Notes: generated by a model from the letters alone, not told the origin. Positions 10,592 to 22,957 are shown, numbered from the stretch's first letter. The stretch is DNA of 64,000 bases from Corylus avellana (GCF_901000735.1 NC_081546.1:25298529-25362528), one strand, 5' to 3'. Made by a program: numbers and translations.

Positions 10592-11537
10592 AGCATCTCC
10601 AGCAGATTAGGTAAAAGAGCAATATTAACTACATTTAGCTATTATTGTTTCTTTTTCAGCTCCAACAGATTAGCTCCAGAAGAGCTAAACTAACTTTTTT
10701 GCTACAGTAATAGCAATATCAAGCTATTCAATGTAGCACTATGTTCATGTTTTTTAATTTTTTTTCCCTCTCTTCTCTCTCCCTCTCCCTCTTCCTCTTC
10801 CTCTTCGAGACATTCTTGGTTTTCTGTACAAACCCACCCAATAACCCCTCCTCTCATATTTCCTTCTAGTATCAAATCATTCTTCCTCACCTACACCCCA
10901 TGAAAGTGACCCAATTCCTCAAGACCATGCTTTTGAGTTTCTCATGTTTGTTGCATTAGCTTTCGATTCCATATGGTTTGCGAGTAAGAGAGCATTCCAT
11001 TGCAAAGAAAAGCACCTAAGCCATGTCCAGCATGAGCACCAAAACAACAAAAGATTTGAAATCCAGCTCCTAGCTTCAAATTAACCACACCTAAAATCAT
11101 TCGAAATTAAAACAAAAAGTTTCTCAACATGAGCACCATAACCCACCATCGCAGATGGGGTTTAGATCCACCATAGGCCGACCGTATCAAATTCTTCTTT
11201 CTTCTAGTATCAAATCCTTCTTTTGTGGCAGCGTTGTTTAAGCTCTAAAATTGAAAGTTTTCCTAGGTTGTGGTGGTGGAGGGAGAGAGAGGAGAGGGAA
11301 GAGATAATTGCAAAGGTTGGCCATGGGGGGTTTTGGGTTGAGGCAGAGGGAGAGAGAGTAAGAGAAAGAGAGAGAAAAGTGAAAAATAAATAAATAAAAA
11401 AGATTAAATAATAATATTTGAAGAAAAGTAGAGAATGGAATAAAGAGGCTATCGGAATTTGTATAGAAAAATGAGTAGGTAAAATAGAGAATTATGTTTT
11501 TTCATTAGGTAAAATACCTAATGCTGTTGGAGATGCT
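10592..11537. mobile_element. Non-autonomous DNA transposon, AGCATCTCCAGCAG ends, unit 1 only
   Basis: The left end AGCATCTCCAGCAGATTA is the inverse of the right end TAATGCTGTTGGAGATGCT. Unit 2 has the uninterrupted flanks near 15130-15140 (AATATAATTATTT...CATATAAAGG). That gives an empty site and dates the insertion after the duplication. The 0.95 kb interior has no credible ORF; it includes a CT-rich tract around 10765-10805. Confidence 0.75.
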
Positions 11538-11563
11538 CCATATAAAGGTTATGCTTGAGATAC

Positions 11564-12360
11564 TAAGGCCTAGTTTGGAAATGCCATTTTTTGGTTGAAA
11601 CTCAATTCACTTTTTAGTTTTTTTTAGTGTTAATATCGAGAAGAAAAAAGAGTTGAGATTATGTTTGGATGGTAATTAATAAAATTATAAAAATATATAT
11701 AATTAAAAAAATATTAAAAAAAAAATTAGGGGCAATTTTGAACCATCCATAGGGGTGGCCAAACTACCACTGAGGGGTGGAGCAGCCACCCCAAAGTGTC
11801 TAAAGGTGGCTAAGTCACCACCAGGGGGATCGATCAGCCACCCCCGAAACTAATGGGGTTGGTCGAGCCACCCTCAACAGCGATTTTGAGGTGGCTCGGC
11901 CATCCCAAAAATTGCTTGGGGGTAGTTGAACCACCCTCAACGGCTACTTGGGCATAGTCGATCTACCTCTAGTGCGTGGATTAACCACCCCCGAAGCTAA
12001 TGGGAGTAGTTCGTCCACCCCTAGCCGTTACTTGGTGGTGGTTTGCCACCCCGAAATTAGACGGGGTGGGGATGGTTCAACCACCCCCATTAGTTTTGGC
12101 CTTCGAGGGAGGCCGATCCACCTCTAGGGGTGGATCGGTCACCTTCATATTCTTAAGGGTGGTCCAGCCACCACCTGAGATGATCCGGCCACCTTAAATT
12201 TATTTATTTATTTATAATTTTAATTAATTGGATTGAAAGTTTTTGAGTTAAGTTGAAAATTTTTTAGTTGAGTTGAGTTGAGTTTAAAAAATTGCCAACC
12301 ATGAAATTAGAAAAAATTTGAGTTTGAGTTGGAAAATCTTGCTTCCCAAACAAGGCCTTA
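11564..12360. mobile_element. DNA transposon with TAAGGCCTWGTTTGG ends, carrying a GC-rich array
   Basis: The left end TAAGGCCTAGTTTGGAAA is inverse to the right end TTCCCAAACAAGGCCTTA. The element sits exactly at the junction between unit 1 and unit 2. The flanks inside the ends are rich in GAGTTGAGTTGAG-like repeats. The centre (11740-12205) is a GC-rich hairpin array. No transposase is present; the ends resemble hAT or PIF/Harbinger MITEs, but I cannot choose between them. Confidence 0.65.
11740..12205. repeat. GC-rich GGTGG/CCACC minisatellite
   Basis: About a dozen irregular units alternate GGGGTGG(C/T) with GCCACCCC at 15-40 base spacing. The array is therefore self-complementary as well as tandem (AGCCACCCC, GGTGGCTCGGCCA, GTCGAGCCACCC). 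It stands out sharply from its AT-rich carrier. The ORF across it is a by-product of the repeat. Confidence 0.7.
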
Positions 12361-13402
12361 TTATTTTTTCTCTTAATTTCTTTGTTTTACTCTCTCTCTC
12401 TCTCCTCCTTTTTCTTTTCACACTATCTCCCACAGAAAGTAATATTTAAAAAAAATAATAAATAATAAAATAAATAATCTATTAGAATATGTATAAAAAA
12501 ATAAGCAATTAAATTAAAAATTTGTACTTTTTTAATAAGTATTTTGTTTACTTGTGTGTGGGAAGATGCTTTAATAATAGCTCTGAACAAATTTGATAGC
12601 ACGTCCAAGAAAATGATACCCAGAATCGGTAGTGGAGCACATGGATCAAGGCCGTCAGTAAATGAAGGGCATGAAACTGTGGCATAATACTACCCAAAGC
12701 CTAAACCCATTTTTTCTTGTATGTTTATATCAAAATAGCTCAAATGCAGGACATAGTACTGCAGTCTGCAGGAAACTGTGGGCACAGTTTTACCCAAAGG
12801 TTAAACCCATTTTCTTCTATGTTTACTTTCCCTTTTACTTTTTCGTAAGATTTTTTTTTTTTTTTTTTTTTTTACGTGGTGTCTTTCTTATAGGAAAGCA
12901 GCTCCATATAATAATAGCTCATAAACAACTTGATGACACGGCCAAGAAAAAGATATGCAGAATCGGTATTTTCATCGGACAGTGGGGGAGCAGCGCAGCG
13001 CATGCATGAAGGTGGTCAGACGGCGTAAATGCAGGAGGCGTATCGATGGGAAAGCCCAAGCTCGTTTTACAAAAATTTGTACTGCGCCAAAAGATGCTTT
13101 AGCGGGACGTGCTTCGAAGGAAAAGGCCAAAATTTTGATGGGTTTGGGAAAAGACCCACAGACATGAAAGGAGGGCAAAGAGGGAGAGAGAGAAAGTAAA
13201 TGACGTATCCTTTTATTTTTATTTTCACATATTTTTAAGTGATTTTATTTTTATTATTAAATTTGGGATAGATTATTCTTAAGTTTTGATTTAATAATAA
13301 TAATAAAATTAGAATATGCAGTATTATTCTATAAAAAAAAAGCGGCTTACTTAACTTAACTTAGAGCATTTCTAATAGAAGTAGCCAAAATAGGTACCCA
13401 AA

Positions 13403-13410
<8 letters not shown>

Positions 13411-13442
<32 letters not shown>
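13411..13442. repeat. TA microsatellite
   Basis: About sixteen TA units in duplication unit 2; unit 1 lacks it at the equivalent place (about 9290). Confidence 0.85.
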
Positions 13443-13445
<3 letters not shown>

Positions 13446-13717
13446 TATTTTAGTTGCTCATTTTTTTATACATACTTCAATAAATTTTTTATTTTTTTTA
13501 AATATATTTTTTTGTGTGAAAGATAAAATGAGAGAAAAAAACTAATAAACAAATTTTTTTAGGCTGAATAGTGAATAGGCTTTTCAGCCTATTTACTACT
13601 CTTACTAGAAAGAAAAATTACAAAATAACTATTATGCTAAGATGAAAAAAATGCTAATAATAGTAAAATTTGACTATTACGAAAGGTTCGCCTATTCTGA
13701 CAAATTTGGTGCATCCT

Positions 13718-14169
13718 TAGAGCATTCCCAATGGATGAGCCAAATTTTTATGCAAAATAACTCCTTAAAACTCACTTTTATCTAGTTTAGCTAATGAATT
13801 TTTAAATGCATCCACATCCGATTAGCCATATTTTTATCTATATCATTTAAATATTATAAAAAGTGAGAAAAGTTTTGAGAAAAAATAGAACATGTGAAAG
13901 AAAAAATGAGAAAAGTTTTGGAAAAAATAGAACATGCAGAGAAAAAGTAGGAAAAAATTTGGGAAAAAGAAAAAAATATGTGAGAGAAACAATAAAAAAT
14001 AAAATGGCTCACTTAAAAAGTGCTGCTACATTTAGCTTTTTTTTAGCTCTTCCAATCAAATATCTATTTTACATTTTCTTTTGGCTAATCCAATGTAGAG
14101 AGTTTTTTAAATATTTGAATAACTATTTTAGATAAAAGTAACATTTGGTTCTTCCATTGAGAATGCTCT
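13718..14169. mobile_element. MITE with AGAGCATTCYCAATGG ends, unit 2 only
   Basis: The left end AGAGCATTCCCAATGGATGA and the right end CTTCCATTGAGAATGCTCT are inverted repeats. Unit 1 at 9590-9625 is the unfilled counterpart. The Lys-rich ORF inside is low-complexity and not conserved. Confidence 0.7.
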
Positions 14170-15207
14170 TTATGAGCTCTATAAAATTAACTTTTAACCA
14201 AAATTTGGTTAAATTCTACAAAAAGCAAGCTTGATCAAGCTCTATATTCTCTTCTCCATTTTAGTGCTTGTTTCTCCTCACAATTGGAGAACAAAATCCC
14301 TTCATTGCTCACTTTTATGGGTTTGTAACTTTGTGGTGGTACTTTTGAGAATAAAAAATGAATGAAGTTAAAAAAAAAAATAATATTTAAATATAATAGA
14401 GTAAAATTTAGATAGTTTATTATTTGGTACTTTTGTATAATTACTGGTTAAATTAGAAAGAAGAAAAAAAAAAAGAGTTTTTAGCTAAATTTTAGCTAAA
14501 GACTAGATCACTGAGAATTCTCTAACGGACTTGGGACAAATCTAAAATAATATGCTCTAATTTTTAGATCACTCAACGACTCAATAAACACACCTGTACG
14601 CACTATGACCAAGCAATTTGACCATTTTAGCTATTGAAAAATTATAAAATTTTATTTTAGCTATTCATTTTTTATATACAATTCAACATATTTTCTATTT
14701 TACTATTTATTTTTTAAAAATATTATTTTTTAATCTTTAGATGAGGGGAGGGAAAAAGGACTAGGAGAGAGAAACAAGATGAGGAGAAATTCATACTATA
14801 TTAATAGAAGTTGCTACAATAAACTTTCACATATAATAGCTACTGAAAAATTACAAATTTATACTTTAACTACTCATTTTTCTATACATACTCTAACAGA
14901 TTCTCTATTACACCATTTATTTTATTTAAATAGAATCTAATCTTTAGATGATGGGAGAGATAGGAAAGAGAAACAAGACGAATGAAAATTCATATTTTAT
15001 TAGTAGAAGTTGTTATAGTAAACTTTCACATATGAAAGTTTGTTGTAGCAAATTGAATGAAAACCCGAAAACCTTCTATTTTTAAGGGTCTGCTAAAGAG
15101 ATAAAGTGACTCATAATAGTTAAATATAATTATTTTAAGTCATATAAAGGTTATGCTTGAGGTACTAAAAGTTTAGAGTTGCAAATTGGATAAAACTATT
15201 ATATTTT

Positions 15208-15576
15208 GGGAAAACTTAACTAAGGACCCCCAAACTTTCACCAATTTTGAAATACCCTCCTGAACTTCAAAATCTCTCAATTTAGTCCCTTAAACTTTCA
15301 ATTGCTCTCAATTTGGACCATTTCGTTAATTTTAGCCGTTAAAAATTAAAAAAAAAGACCAAAATATCACTGATTTTTTTTTTTAAAAAATGTTTTAGAA
15401 GTTGGAATTTTATATAAAAGTTAGGAGTATAAACGTCATGTGACGTTTAAAATATGACGGAGGGGTCCAAATTAAAAGCAATTGAAAGTTCAGGGGACTA
15501 AATTGAGAGATTTTGAAGTTCAAGAAGGGTATTTCAAAACGGGTGGAAGTTTGGGAATCCTTAGTGAAGTTTCTCC
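15208..15576. mobile_element. MITE family M, member 2
   Basis: The ends GGGAAAACTTAACTAAGGAC and ...TTAGTGAAGTTTCTCC are inverted repeats more than 100 bases long, sharing CTCAATTTAGTCCCT and CAATTGCTCTCAATTTGG-like blocks with the other members. The core is about 150 bases and non-coding. Confidence 0.7.
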
Positions 15577-17828
15577 TTATATTTTAAAGGGTCTAATGAA
15601 GAGATAAAATAGCTCATAATAACTAAATATCATTATTGTGCGTTGTAAAATAATTTTTGAGATGAAAAATAATAGTCAAACTGAAAATATTTAGCGTATT
15701 TTTCATTTTTTTTTCAAATGATTTTTATTTTTTAAAATAATAAATAATTTTTCAAGTTTGAACTTTTACTTCTCAAATTACCAGACCATCGTCAAAGGTT
15801 GTTGAAAGTCGTCAGCTGTTTCCTTCGCCTATCTTCCACGTCGTTTGATGAAAATAATTTTCTTCAAAATTGTAGATAATCATTATTCGCTTTTACTTCC
15901 TCTATTTTTTTTCTATGTCGGCATAATTGGACGTCTAATTCTTTGTTTTTGTTTTTTTATTTTGTTTCTTATTTTTAAAATTAAAAATACTGAAAAAATT
16001 GAAATTATGTTTTAATGATTGAAAAACAGAAAACAAATTGAGAACCTTCGCACAAAGCAAATGGAGGTTTGTTTGGCAAATGTTTTTTTTTAGAGAGAGA
16101 ACAAAAGATAGAACAAAATGGATTGCCGTGAGACAAAGGTAGGTGAATATGATATAAAGGTAAAATTATTTTTAGATATAATATAAAGATAAAAGGATTT
16201 TTAATTTTTTTGTGAGCGGAAAAAAAGAAGGAAAGAAATTGTTTGTTAATGTGAAAAAAAGAGTTTGATTTTTTTGAATAGAAATAAGAAAAAGAAAAAA
16301 GAGTAGGTTGCAAATTTTGGTTGAAGTCAATGAAGGCCACGATGTGGTGGTAAAATTTGGGGATATTAGGCTAATTTTGTTGTAGCAGGTTGACGTGGAG
16401 GGAGGTTGATGTGTGTTAATCTTAGCTAGAATCCTAATATGACATGAGAAATCCTAATTGTAATTTTCGAAACTAGAAAATTAAAACAAACACATGCCGC
16501 ACTTTTATTGTGTATGAAGTGGCAAAGTAACGAATTCTATTAAGTTATTGGACAAAAATTGACTTCAATGACTAATTTGTTATTTAGGCCAACCACATGG
16601 ACATTTGAATTGTTTTTTATACTGCAATGAGTAATTTGTAATAAGTAATTGTTTTATAACTACTTTTTTTATATGAGTTTTTGGGCTTTTTAAGTGCTTT
16701 AGGCCTTTAATTAACCTATTTTTAGGCTTATTTTAAAGGTTTAAGGTCAAAATGTTCTAAAAAAGACAAAAAAAAAAAAAAAAAAATGCTGTTTTTTGGA
16801 ATTGATTGAGTCTTGAGAGGTAGAGAGCTACGGGTTTCATCTTATTATCCCTCCAAAACAATGCCATTTTGGTGTTTAACACCAAAACAACAAAACAACA
16901 TCGTTTTGGATGGTTTATTATGTACTTTATTACTATAAAATATTTAATATATATTTTAATATTATTATATATAAAGGTAGGTAGTTAACGGTTATTAACT
17001 GCCTTATAGTGATTAGTAGTTTTTAATAATTGCGTGCTAAAGCGATTAGCGATTGGCGGGACGGTTGTTTGCACACCCCTACAAGCAACAATTCAAATCT
17101 ATTATTAAAAAACTTAGGCAGTAGCAAAAGTCTTTGGGAGCAAAGTAGAAGAGTTTTTAACACAACAATGGCAATAAAAGCAAAACTTGAAGTGACACGG
17201 CTACACAGCATACACAGAACATTAGGTTTCATTTTGATGGACATTTTTTTTTTATTTTTTTGTTAATATTACTAATTTTAAAATTTTATATATTAAATTA
17301 ATCTTCAATTTTAATATATTTTTTATTCATGCTTTGCCCAATTTCAATAAAAATTTATGGCTTCGTCCTTAAGGAAAACTGTGACGACATTTCAGATTGT
17401 ACTCCAAGGTGCTGGTGAGCAAGGCAAGCTAAACAGTTTTCAGCTTAAAACATTTTCCAATGAAACAAACAAGTTTAAGAATAATTTTTTTATGTCAAGA
17501 AATCAATTTTTTATGGGTGGCAAGTTGGTTTTTTTTTTTTTGCATTGTTATAGCCTATAGTATAGGGTGGTTATTTTGTATTAATACTGAGCTTGAGCTT
17601 GAGCTTAACTTAAAGCTTAAGACTAGGCTCAGTTGTATGTGCAAGTTTAATTAGTTAATTTTTCAATAATATTGAGCTTTGTAATGCTAAATGTATTTTT
17701 TGACATGACTTTTAAAATTATTACTAAATTTAGGATAAATTATTATTAAATTTTGATATAATAATTTTTTTGAAAGTTAAATAAAAGTGAAAGTGTGTGT
17801 AGTATTACCCTCTCCAAATTAGCTGATC
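15577..17828. other. Intergenic DNA left of OSC1, with repeat fragments
   Basis: AT-rich with no supported gene. 16350-16565 resembles 27795-28010 upstream of the P450. 16985-17095 looks like the end of a DNA transposon (TTGTTTGCACACCCCTACAAG). 17585-17630 has short GAGCTT repeats. Exons 15-18 of OSC1 would be expected here but are not found, so they are deleted or lie in the following gap. Confidence 0.5.
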
Positions 17829-17928
17829 NNNNNNNNNNNNNNNNNNNNNNNNNNNNNNNNNNNNNNNNNNNNNNNNNNNNNNNNNNNNNNNNNNNNNNNN
17901 NNNNNNNNNNNNNNNNNNNNNNNNNNNN
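17829..17928. other. Assembly gap (100 N)
   Basis: A run of 100 N, a conventional placeholder of unknown true size. It lies exactly where exon 15 and later exons of OSC1 should begin. Confidence 0.95.
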
Positions 17929-19891
17929 GATATTAAAGCAAATGTTCTGAGTTTCGAACATTGTCTCCAAATTTAATATAGAACTAAATTACCATGATCC
18001 ATCTGGTTCTTGGACGTCTTCAATGTATTGAATTCCCCTGGAAATGCTACTGTCTATCTCTGTCCTCCGGTGCTTGGGATAGAGCTTCCTAAAGAGTACC
18101 AGAGATTGAACTGCAGCTGAAGTGCACTCTACGTACCTATAAGATGCATGACATAACCTTGTTGTTAGGAAGCAAATATGAGCAAAACCTTTGTATATAT
18201 ACGTTGTTGTGTTGAAGATTTCTTACTCTCTCTCAATAAGGGTATCTTCAAAGAACTCTGTGGGGTTGAACTTCTGAGAAATTAGAATCAAAAAATTATG
18301 TTAACTAGTGCAGGGTATATAAAAGAAGAAGATTTTTAATTGTCAAGCATTGAGAAGTTACCTCCAACGAAGCATATGCCCTTTGAGTCTCCCATGCTGG
18401 GAAGCCACCATTATTACTCTGTAGTGGCAATTAAAAGAATTTCAATTATTCATGTGAAGCATTTGGGAAAGCTTAATCATAATGAAGTTTCAGAAGTGAA
18501 ACCAAACAACATTTGTGATGCTTGTAGAGAAAGAATGGCATTCACAGCATCATAAAACCGCTCTGTCTCCATTTTCTCCCCAACAAGGTTCGGAGACATT
18601 TGTGAGTACAAGATTGCAACCTGCAAAAGAGAAGGTTTTGCCAAATGTCAGATTCTGCTTTGAAACAAATTTTTGGTAAATTATTTTGATAGAGTTGAGG
18701 GATTACCTTTAGCCTTTCAGCAGTGCAGTCAGAGACTTGCCAGCCATGGTCCTGCATAGAAAATGTCCATGCTCCTTTGCTTATGTGGCGATACATAGCT
18801 TTGAAGTCCCCAGAAGGGTTTTCTAGAACCTAGAAAATAACATGATTATGTTAAAGCAGTATCTTTGGAAAAACAATGTAAGGAGCATATCATATAGTTC
18901 TGACCTGTGAAGCCTTTATAAATTCATGTGCTTTATGAAGGGTTGGCCAATACTCTTCGTTTAGATTACAAGAGAGAATTGCTTGAATAGCAAAACCGGC
19001 ATCCCACATCTGACACCCGAAACTCTGCATCAGATGAACCAAGCATCAGCTATTACTACATTCATTAATGTTTTTCTCTGCTTCTTCTCTCTTCTCTCTT
19101 TGATTTGATATTTTCTATCATATATATAGAACCTGAATTTTTAAACCATCTTCAGCAACCCAATAGTTGTCTGGAATCCTGCCTAGATGAAGCTTGTGCG
19201 CCTCCCCATTTGGATCTTCAGCCCAACAGGCAATCAAGCATAATACCTGCAATAAAAATAACCTTAACAATATCAAATACTTTGATATTATATATATATA
19301 TATACATATTGATTGTATATGCAACACTTGCACACTGGTTATTGACCTTCTCAACGCTTCCAATGCAAATGTATCTGCTGTTCTCATCCTCATAATGTAC
19401 ATGACCAATTGCAACTTTGAGTGCCTTCTCTCTCATCATTGAAAGTGGCCAATAGCTCAGGATAGGCTCGACTACATGGTGAAGAAATCCCCATAGCATA
19501 TCTTGTATGAGGGGATGCGGATAGTAGAGATCCTCCTAAATTAGCAACATGGGTGAGTTTTATGTATGCACAAATTTCTACAGGAATCTTCATACTTTGT
19601 GCAGAGGCTTCTGATAAAAAAGAAATGCATAAGGATTAAGATTCAACTAACCTTGGCAATTGTATTCCGGGCTTTATTCCAATTAATTTGATGGTAAGGC
19701 TCATTATATAACTCTTGTCTTAGTGATTGAATCAATCTAGTGATTGGACCAACAAACCTCTTCCCATATAAATAAGACATTGGCATGTAAACCAAGCGAC
19801 AATAGCATAACATTTTGCCTGCATTTCATGTAATGAACACCTTCAGTATCAGATACATACGCCAAGGCTAACTCTTTGATACACAATCCTT

Positions 19892-19892
<1 letters not shown>

Positions 19893-19929
<37 letters not shown>

Positions 19930-19938
19930 TATATATAT
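19893..19938. repeat. TAG and TA microsatellite in OSC1 intron 5
   Basis: About twelve TAG units followed by a short TA run. OSC2 lacks it at the equivalent place (about 39735). Confidence 0.85.
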
Positions 19939-20159
19939 CTTATTATGTGCTTTTCAACAAAAAGATGTACGTGAGTGGATTGCAGCCAGGCCACTCATAC
20001 ACTCCCAATACCTTCACATGAGATGAGACATTTGAGTTTTCACTCGATAGATAAAACAATAAGATTCCTGCACCTAACTACTTTCCCCATGATGGAATAG
20101 CCATTAAACCACCATGGTCAAGGATCCATCTCCGGCCTCTAGCCATAGCCCCATCTTCA

Positions 20160-21120
20160 CCATCTTCAGGTCCCTCTCCAAGTATTCTCAAGGCAATGTA
20201 GCTTAAAGCTGACCCAAACATCATTGTGTTGTGGCCCTCTATATGTAAGCCCCAACCTCCACCTTCGTTCTACAAACAAATACACAAGTTTAAAAATTAG
20301 TCAACTTTTTAGTTTTCTAGCTAGGACTTTAAAGGCACAAACTTATGTTCAAAAAAAAAAGAATAAAACCTGATGATTATACATGTATCAAATAATTTCT
20401 TTCTGGTATGCTGGTAAAAAAATAGCATTGAGACCTCAAATGATGTATAATGTCATTACCTGCATATCATAATAATATGAAATTAAGTTAGATTTAAGAA
20501 ACAAGAATAAAGATGCATATATATTTGTATATAGAATGGTCAAAANNNNNNNNNNNNNNNNNNNNNNNNNNNNNNNNNNNNNNNNNNNNNNNNNNNNNNN
20601 NNNNNNNNNNNNNNNNNNNNNNNNNNNNNNNNNNNNNNNNNNNNNAGGTCCCTCTCCAAGTATTCTCAAGGCAATGTAGCTCAAAGCTTATCCAAACATT
20701 GTGCTGTGGTCCTCTATATGGAAGCCCCAACCTCCATCTTCGTTATATCCAACAAATACACAAATTTAAAAATTAGCCAATTTTTTAGTTTTCTAAGACT
20801 TTAAAGACACGAACTTATGTTCAAAAAAAAAAAAAAAAGAATAAAACATGATGATTATACAAGTATCAAATAATTTTCTTCTGGTGTGCTGGTGAAAAAA
20901 TAGCATTGAGACCTCCAGTGATGCATAATGCCATTACCTGCACATCATAATAATACGAAATTAAGTTAGATTTAACAAATAAGTCACTGGATTGCATGTA
21001 AAATTACATACTTTATTAAAAATGCATGTGAGAATTAAGAAATGTAATAGTTTATGCAAGCATTTTTATATCTTAGTGAAAGAAAAATAAAACAAAGAAT
21101 AAAGATGCATATATATATAT
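20160..21120 (-). repeat. Tandem duplication of OSC1 exons 3-4 around an assembly gap
   Basis: 20160-20545 and 20646-21120 are related copies, each holding part of exon 4, intron 3, exon 3 and the start of intron 2. Both carry the same Arg-to-stop change in exon 3. The left copy has a further stop, and the right copy has lost the exon 4 acceptor (AG to AT). The 100 N between them begin at the repeat joint. A true tandem duplication and two unmerged haplotypes are both possible. Confidence 0.7.
20546..20645. other. Assembly gap (100 N)
   Basis: 100 N placed between the two copies of OSC1 exons 3-4. Confidence 0.95.
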
Positions 21121-21341
21121 ATATTTGTATATAGAATGGTGAGAAAAAAACATACAAAGGGTTGAAGGAAAAACAAAGGGCCAGCAGATTCAGCAGGCCA
21201 GTGGCCATCATGTGCTTGAATGGAGGAATAAAAGATCAGTGTTTTTCTCATTGTAGTAATCATTACTTCCTCTATTATCACCTCTGTTTCTTTCACTTCC
21301 ACTGGCGCTAGAATTGGTGGACATGGGTTTTCCTTCGTAAG

Positions 21342-22918
21342 CTGTGAGTTTTCCATATCAAACAGAGAAATGTTCAACTGGAAATTTTCTAGATTCTAAC
21401 ACAAATCACAACCATATGATCTTTTCATTGACACTGAACTTAATATCTAAATGTCTACATAAAAATATGAGTGTCGCAGTACTCTACTTTTACTACAAGT
21501 TTCTTAAAAACTAACGTGACAGTTTGCGTGACACTTATTATGTAGTCACTGAACAATTACGTTTACCTGTCAATTTAATTAATTAGTGACTGATGTTATA
21601 ATGCCATTTTTTCGATCGAACATTTGACCATCTCATTTAAAAATCAATTGGTATCTATTGAAAAAAACCAAAGCCTTTTATGACATTCAAAATCGCATCT
21701 TGCAAAACATATTCTAAGAGATGTCCACGTGAACAAAGTTGCACCCCAACATTAATAATTTTCTATGATTCATAACTTTTTGGCCAAGACTAAAAGAAAA
21801 TTCTAAAAAATATGAGCGTTGTTTTTTATTTTATCTTATGATTATGATCCACAAAAAGAGACCATAATCATTAATGATATTTATGCTAAAGTTAATTTTC
21901 TATCGCAAAAAAAGTCTAAGCTTATTGAGAAAATGTGTTGTCAATTTCTAAGGTCAATTTTCCGAACAACGTCCTATCTTCTTTGCCGGCCGCATATCTT
22001 ATGATTAAATTAGAGCACGAAGTGTTTTGAGTCTATCTTATGATTTATTATTTTATGGTCCACAAAAATAAAATTTCCCATCAGCTTTGGAAACGACTTT
22101 ATCTTATGATTAATTGTTTCATGGTCCACATAAATGGATATTCCCATCAGCTTTACAAACAAAAGGTCCAATACAAAGTTTCTAGGAATCTAATAATCTA
22201 TACTGATTCTATAGTGTTGGATCGGCGATGAAACTTAATTGGTGTTCAGTAAGAAAAGTCAGCTTTTTTATGGTAATCGAAATCACACTTTGCAATGCAT
22301 ATTTTAAGAGCGGTCCATGTAAGTAGAGCGACACTATTACACCTCAACTGATACGTTTCATACAAAAAATTTGGATTTCAAGTGTTATATATATGGATTT
22401 TATGTATTTTTAATAGCCCATATTTAATTTTAAGTTTTCATTAGAGAGAAAGAAATGGTGAAATTCAATATTGACCCATAAAAAACTATAGAAAATTTCT
22501 TGTAGTAGTTCTTTTTTCTTTTTTCTTTTTTCTTTTTTTGAGAAAATATACTTTACTCCCTTAAGTATTCATGCATTTGTGTTTTGGCGTTCAATGTTTA
22601 AAAATTAACAAAAGACCTCCACAATATATTTGATATTGAAAAATATTATCTGTCCATCAAATCTATTTATTTGAACAAAAACCATTCAAGTGACCTTTTT
22701 CAATTAAAACTTTCGAAAATGCCCTCGGGGTAAAGTGTAAACATAAACATAAATAAATAAAAATAAATAAATAAATTATCACTTGAAATCTTGTTTATTG
22801 TTAATTACTTTGATAATAAGTTAAGATCATTGTGGATCCAATGCCATGCATCAAATCCTTAATTCTAAAAGAATAATAAATTGTATTGCGGAAGTAAACG
22901 CAAAAATACTTGGACAAA

Positions 22919-22957
<39 letters not shown>

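Larger units (their letters stand above)
8010..11563. repeat. Local segmental duplication, unit 1
   Basis: This is colinear with 12361-15165. Landmarks are TTATTATTTTTTCTCTTAAT, GATCAAGGC, ACCCAAAGGTTAAACCC, GGAAAAGACCCACAGAC and TATAAAGGTTATGCTTGAG. Unit 1 carries a MITE at 10592-11537 that unit 2 lacks. No protein-coding frame is shared, so the unit looks like non-coding DNA, perhaps old gene-flanking sequence. Confidence 0.75.
12361..15165. repeat. Local segmental duplication, unit 2
   Basis: This is the second copy of 8010-11563, offset by about 4.1-4.5 kb because each unit has its own insertions. Its first 380 bases are also the closest match to the right half of the third copy (59075-59447), sharing GTCAGTAAATG and the CAAAATAG end. 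It carries a TA microsatellite at 13411-13442 and the unit-specific MITE at 13718-14169. No gene is supported. Confidence 0.75.
17993..21341 (-). pseudogene. Oxidosqualene cyclase pseudogene OSC1 (lupeol-synthase type), exons 2-14
   Basis: The family cyclises 2,3-oxidosqualene to triterpene alcohols at the ER membrane. Exons in transcript order are: 2, 21341-21156; 3, 20937-20848; 4 partial, 20744-20646; then duplicated exons 3, 20459-20370, and 4, 20269-20091; 5 truncated, 20011-19976; 6, 19818-19652; 7, 19535-19347; 8, 19246-19133; 9, 19024-18905; 10, 18829-18707; 11, 18620-18522; 12, 18418-18362; 13, 18273-18227; 14, 18136-17993. Exons 6-14 are open. Exon 6 has MLCYCR, and exon 10 has the catalytic DCTAE. 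Damage: no exon 1 and no exons 15-18; CGA to TGA in exon 3; the 3' end of exon 4 and its donor deleted; half of exon 5 deleted; a GC donor after exon 11. Exon 12 has Ser where OSC2 has Trp. Confidence 0.93.

Noticed and set aside
13863..14135. Lys-rich 90-codon ORF
   Set aside because: It lies inside a unit-2-specific MITE and is made of repeated GAGAAAAGTTTTGG-type sequence.
17357..17560. Possible small gene starting MASSLRKTVTTF
   Set aside because: No recognisable domain; it runs into low-complexity T-tract translation and has no supporting context.
18340..18555. Plus-strand 71-codon ORF
   Set aside because: It is antisense to OSC1 exon 12 and intron 11.
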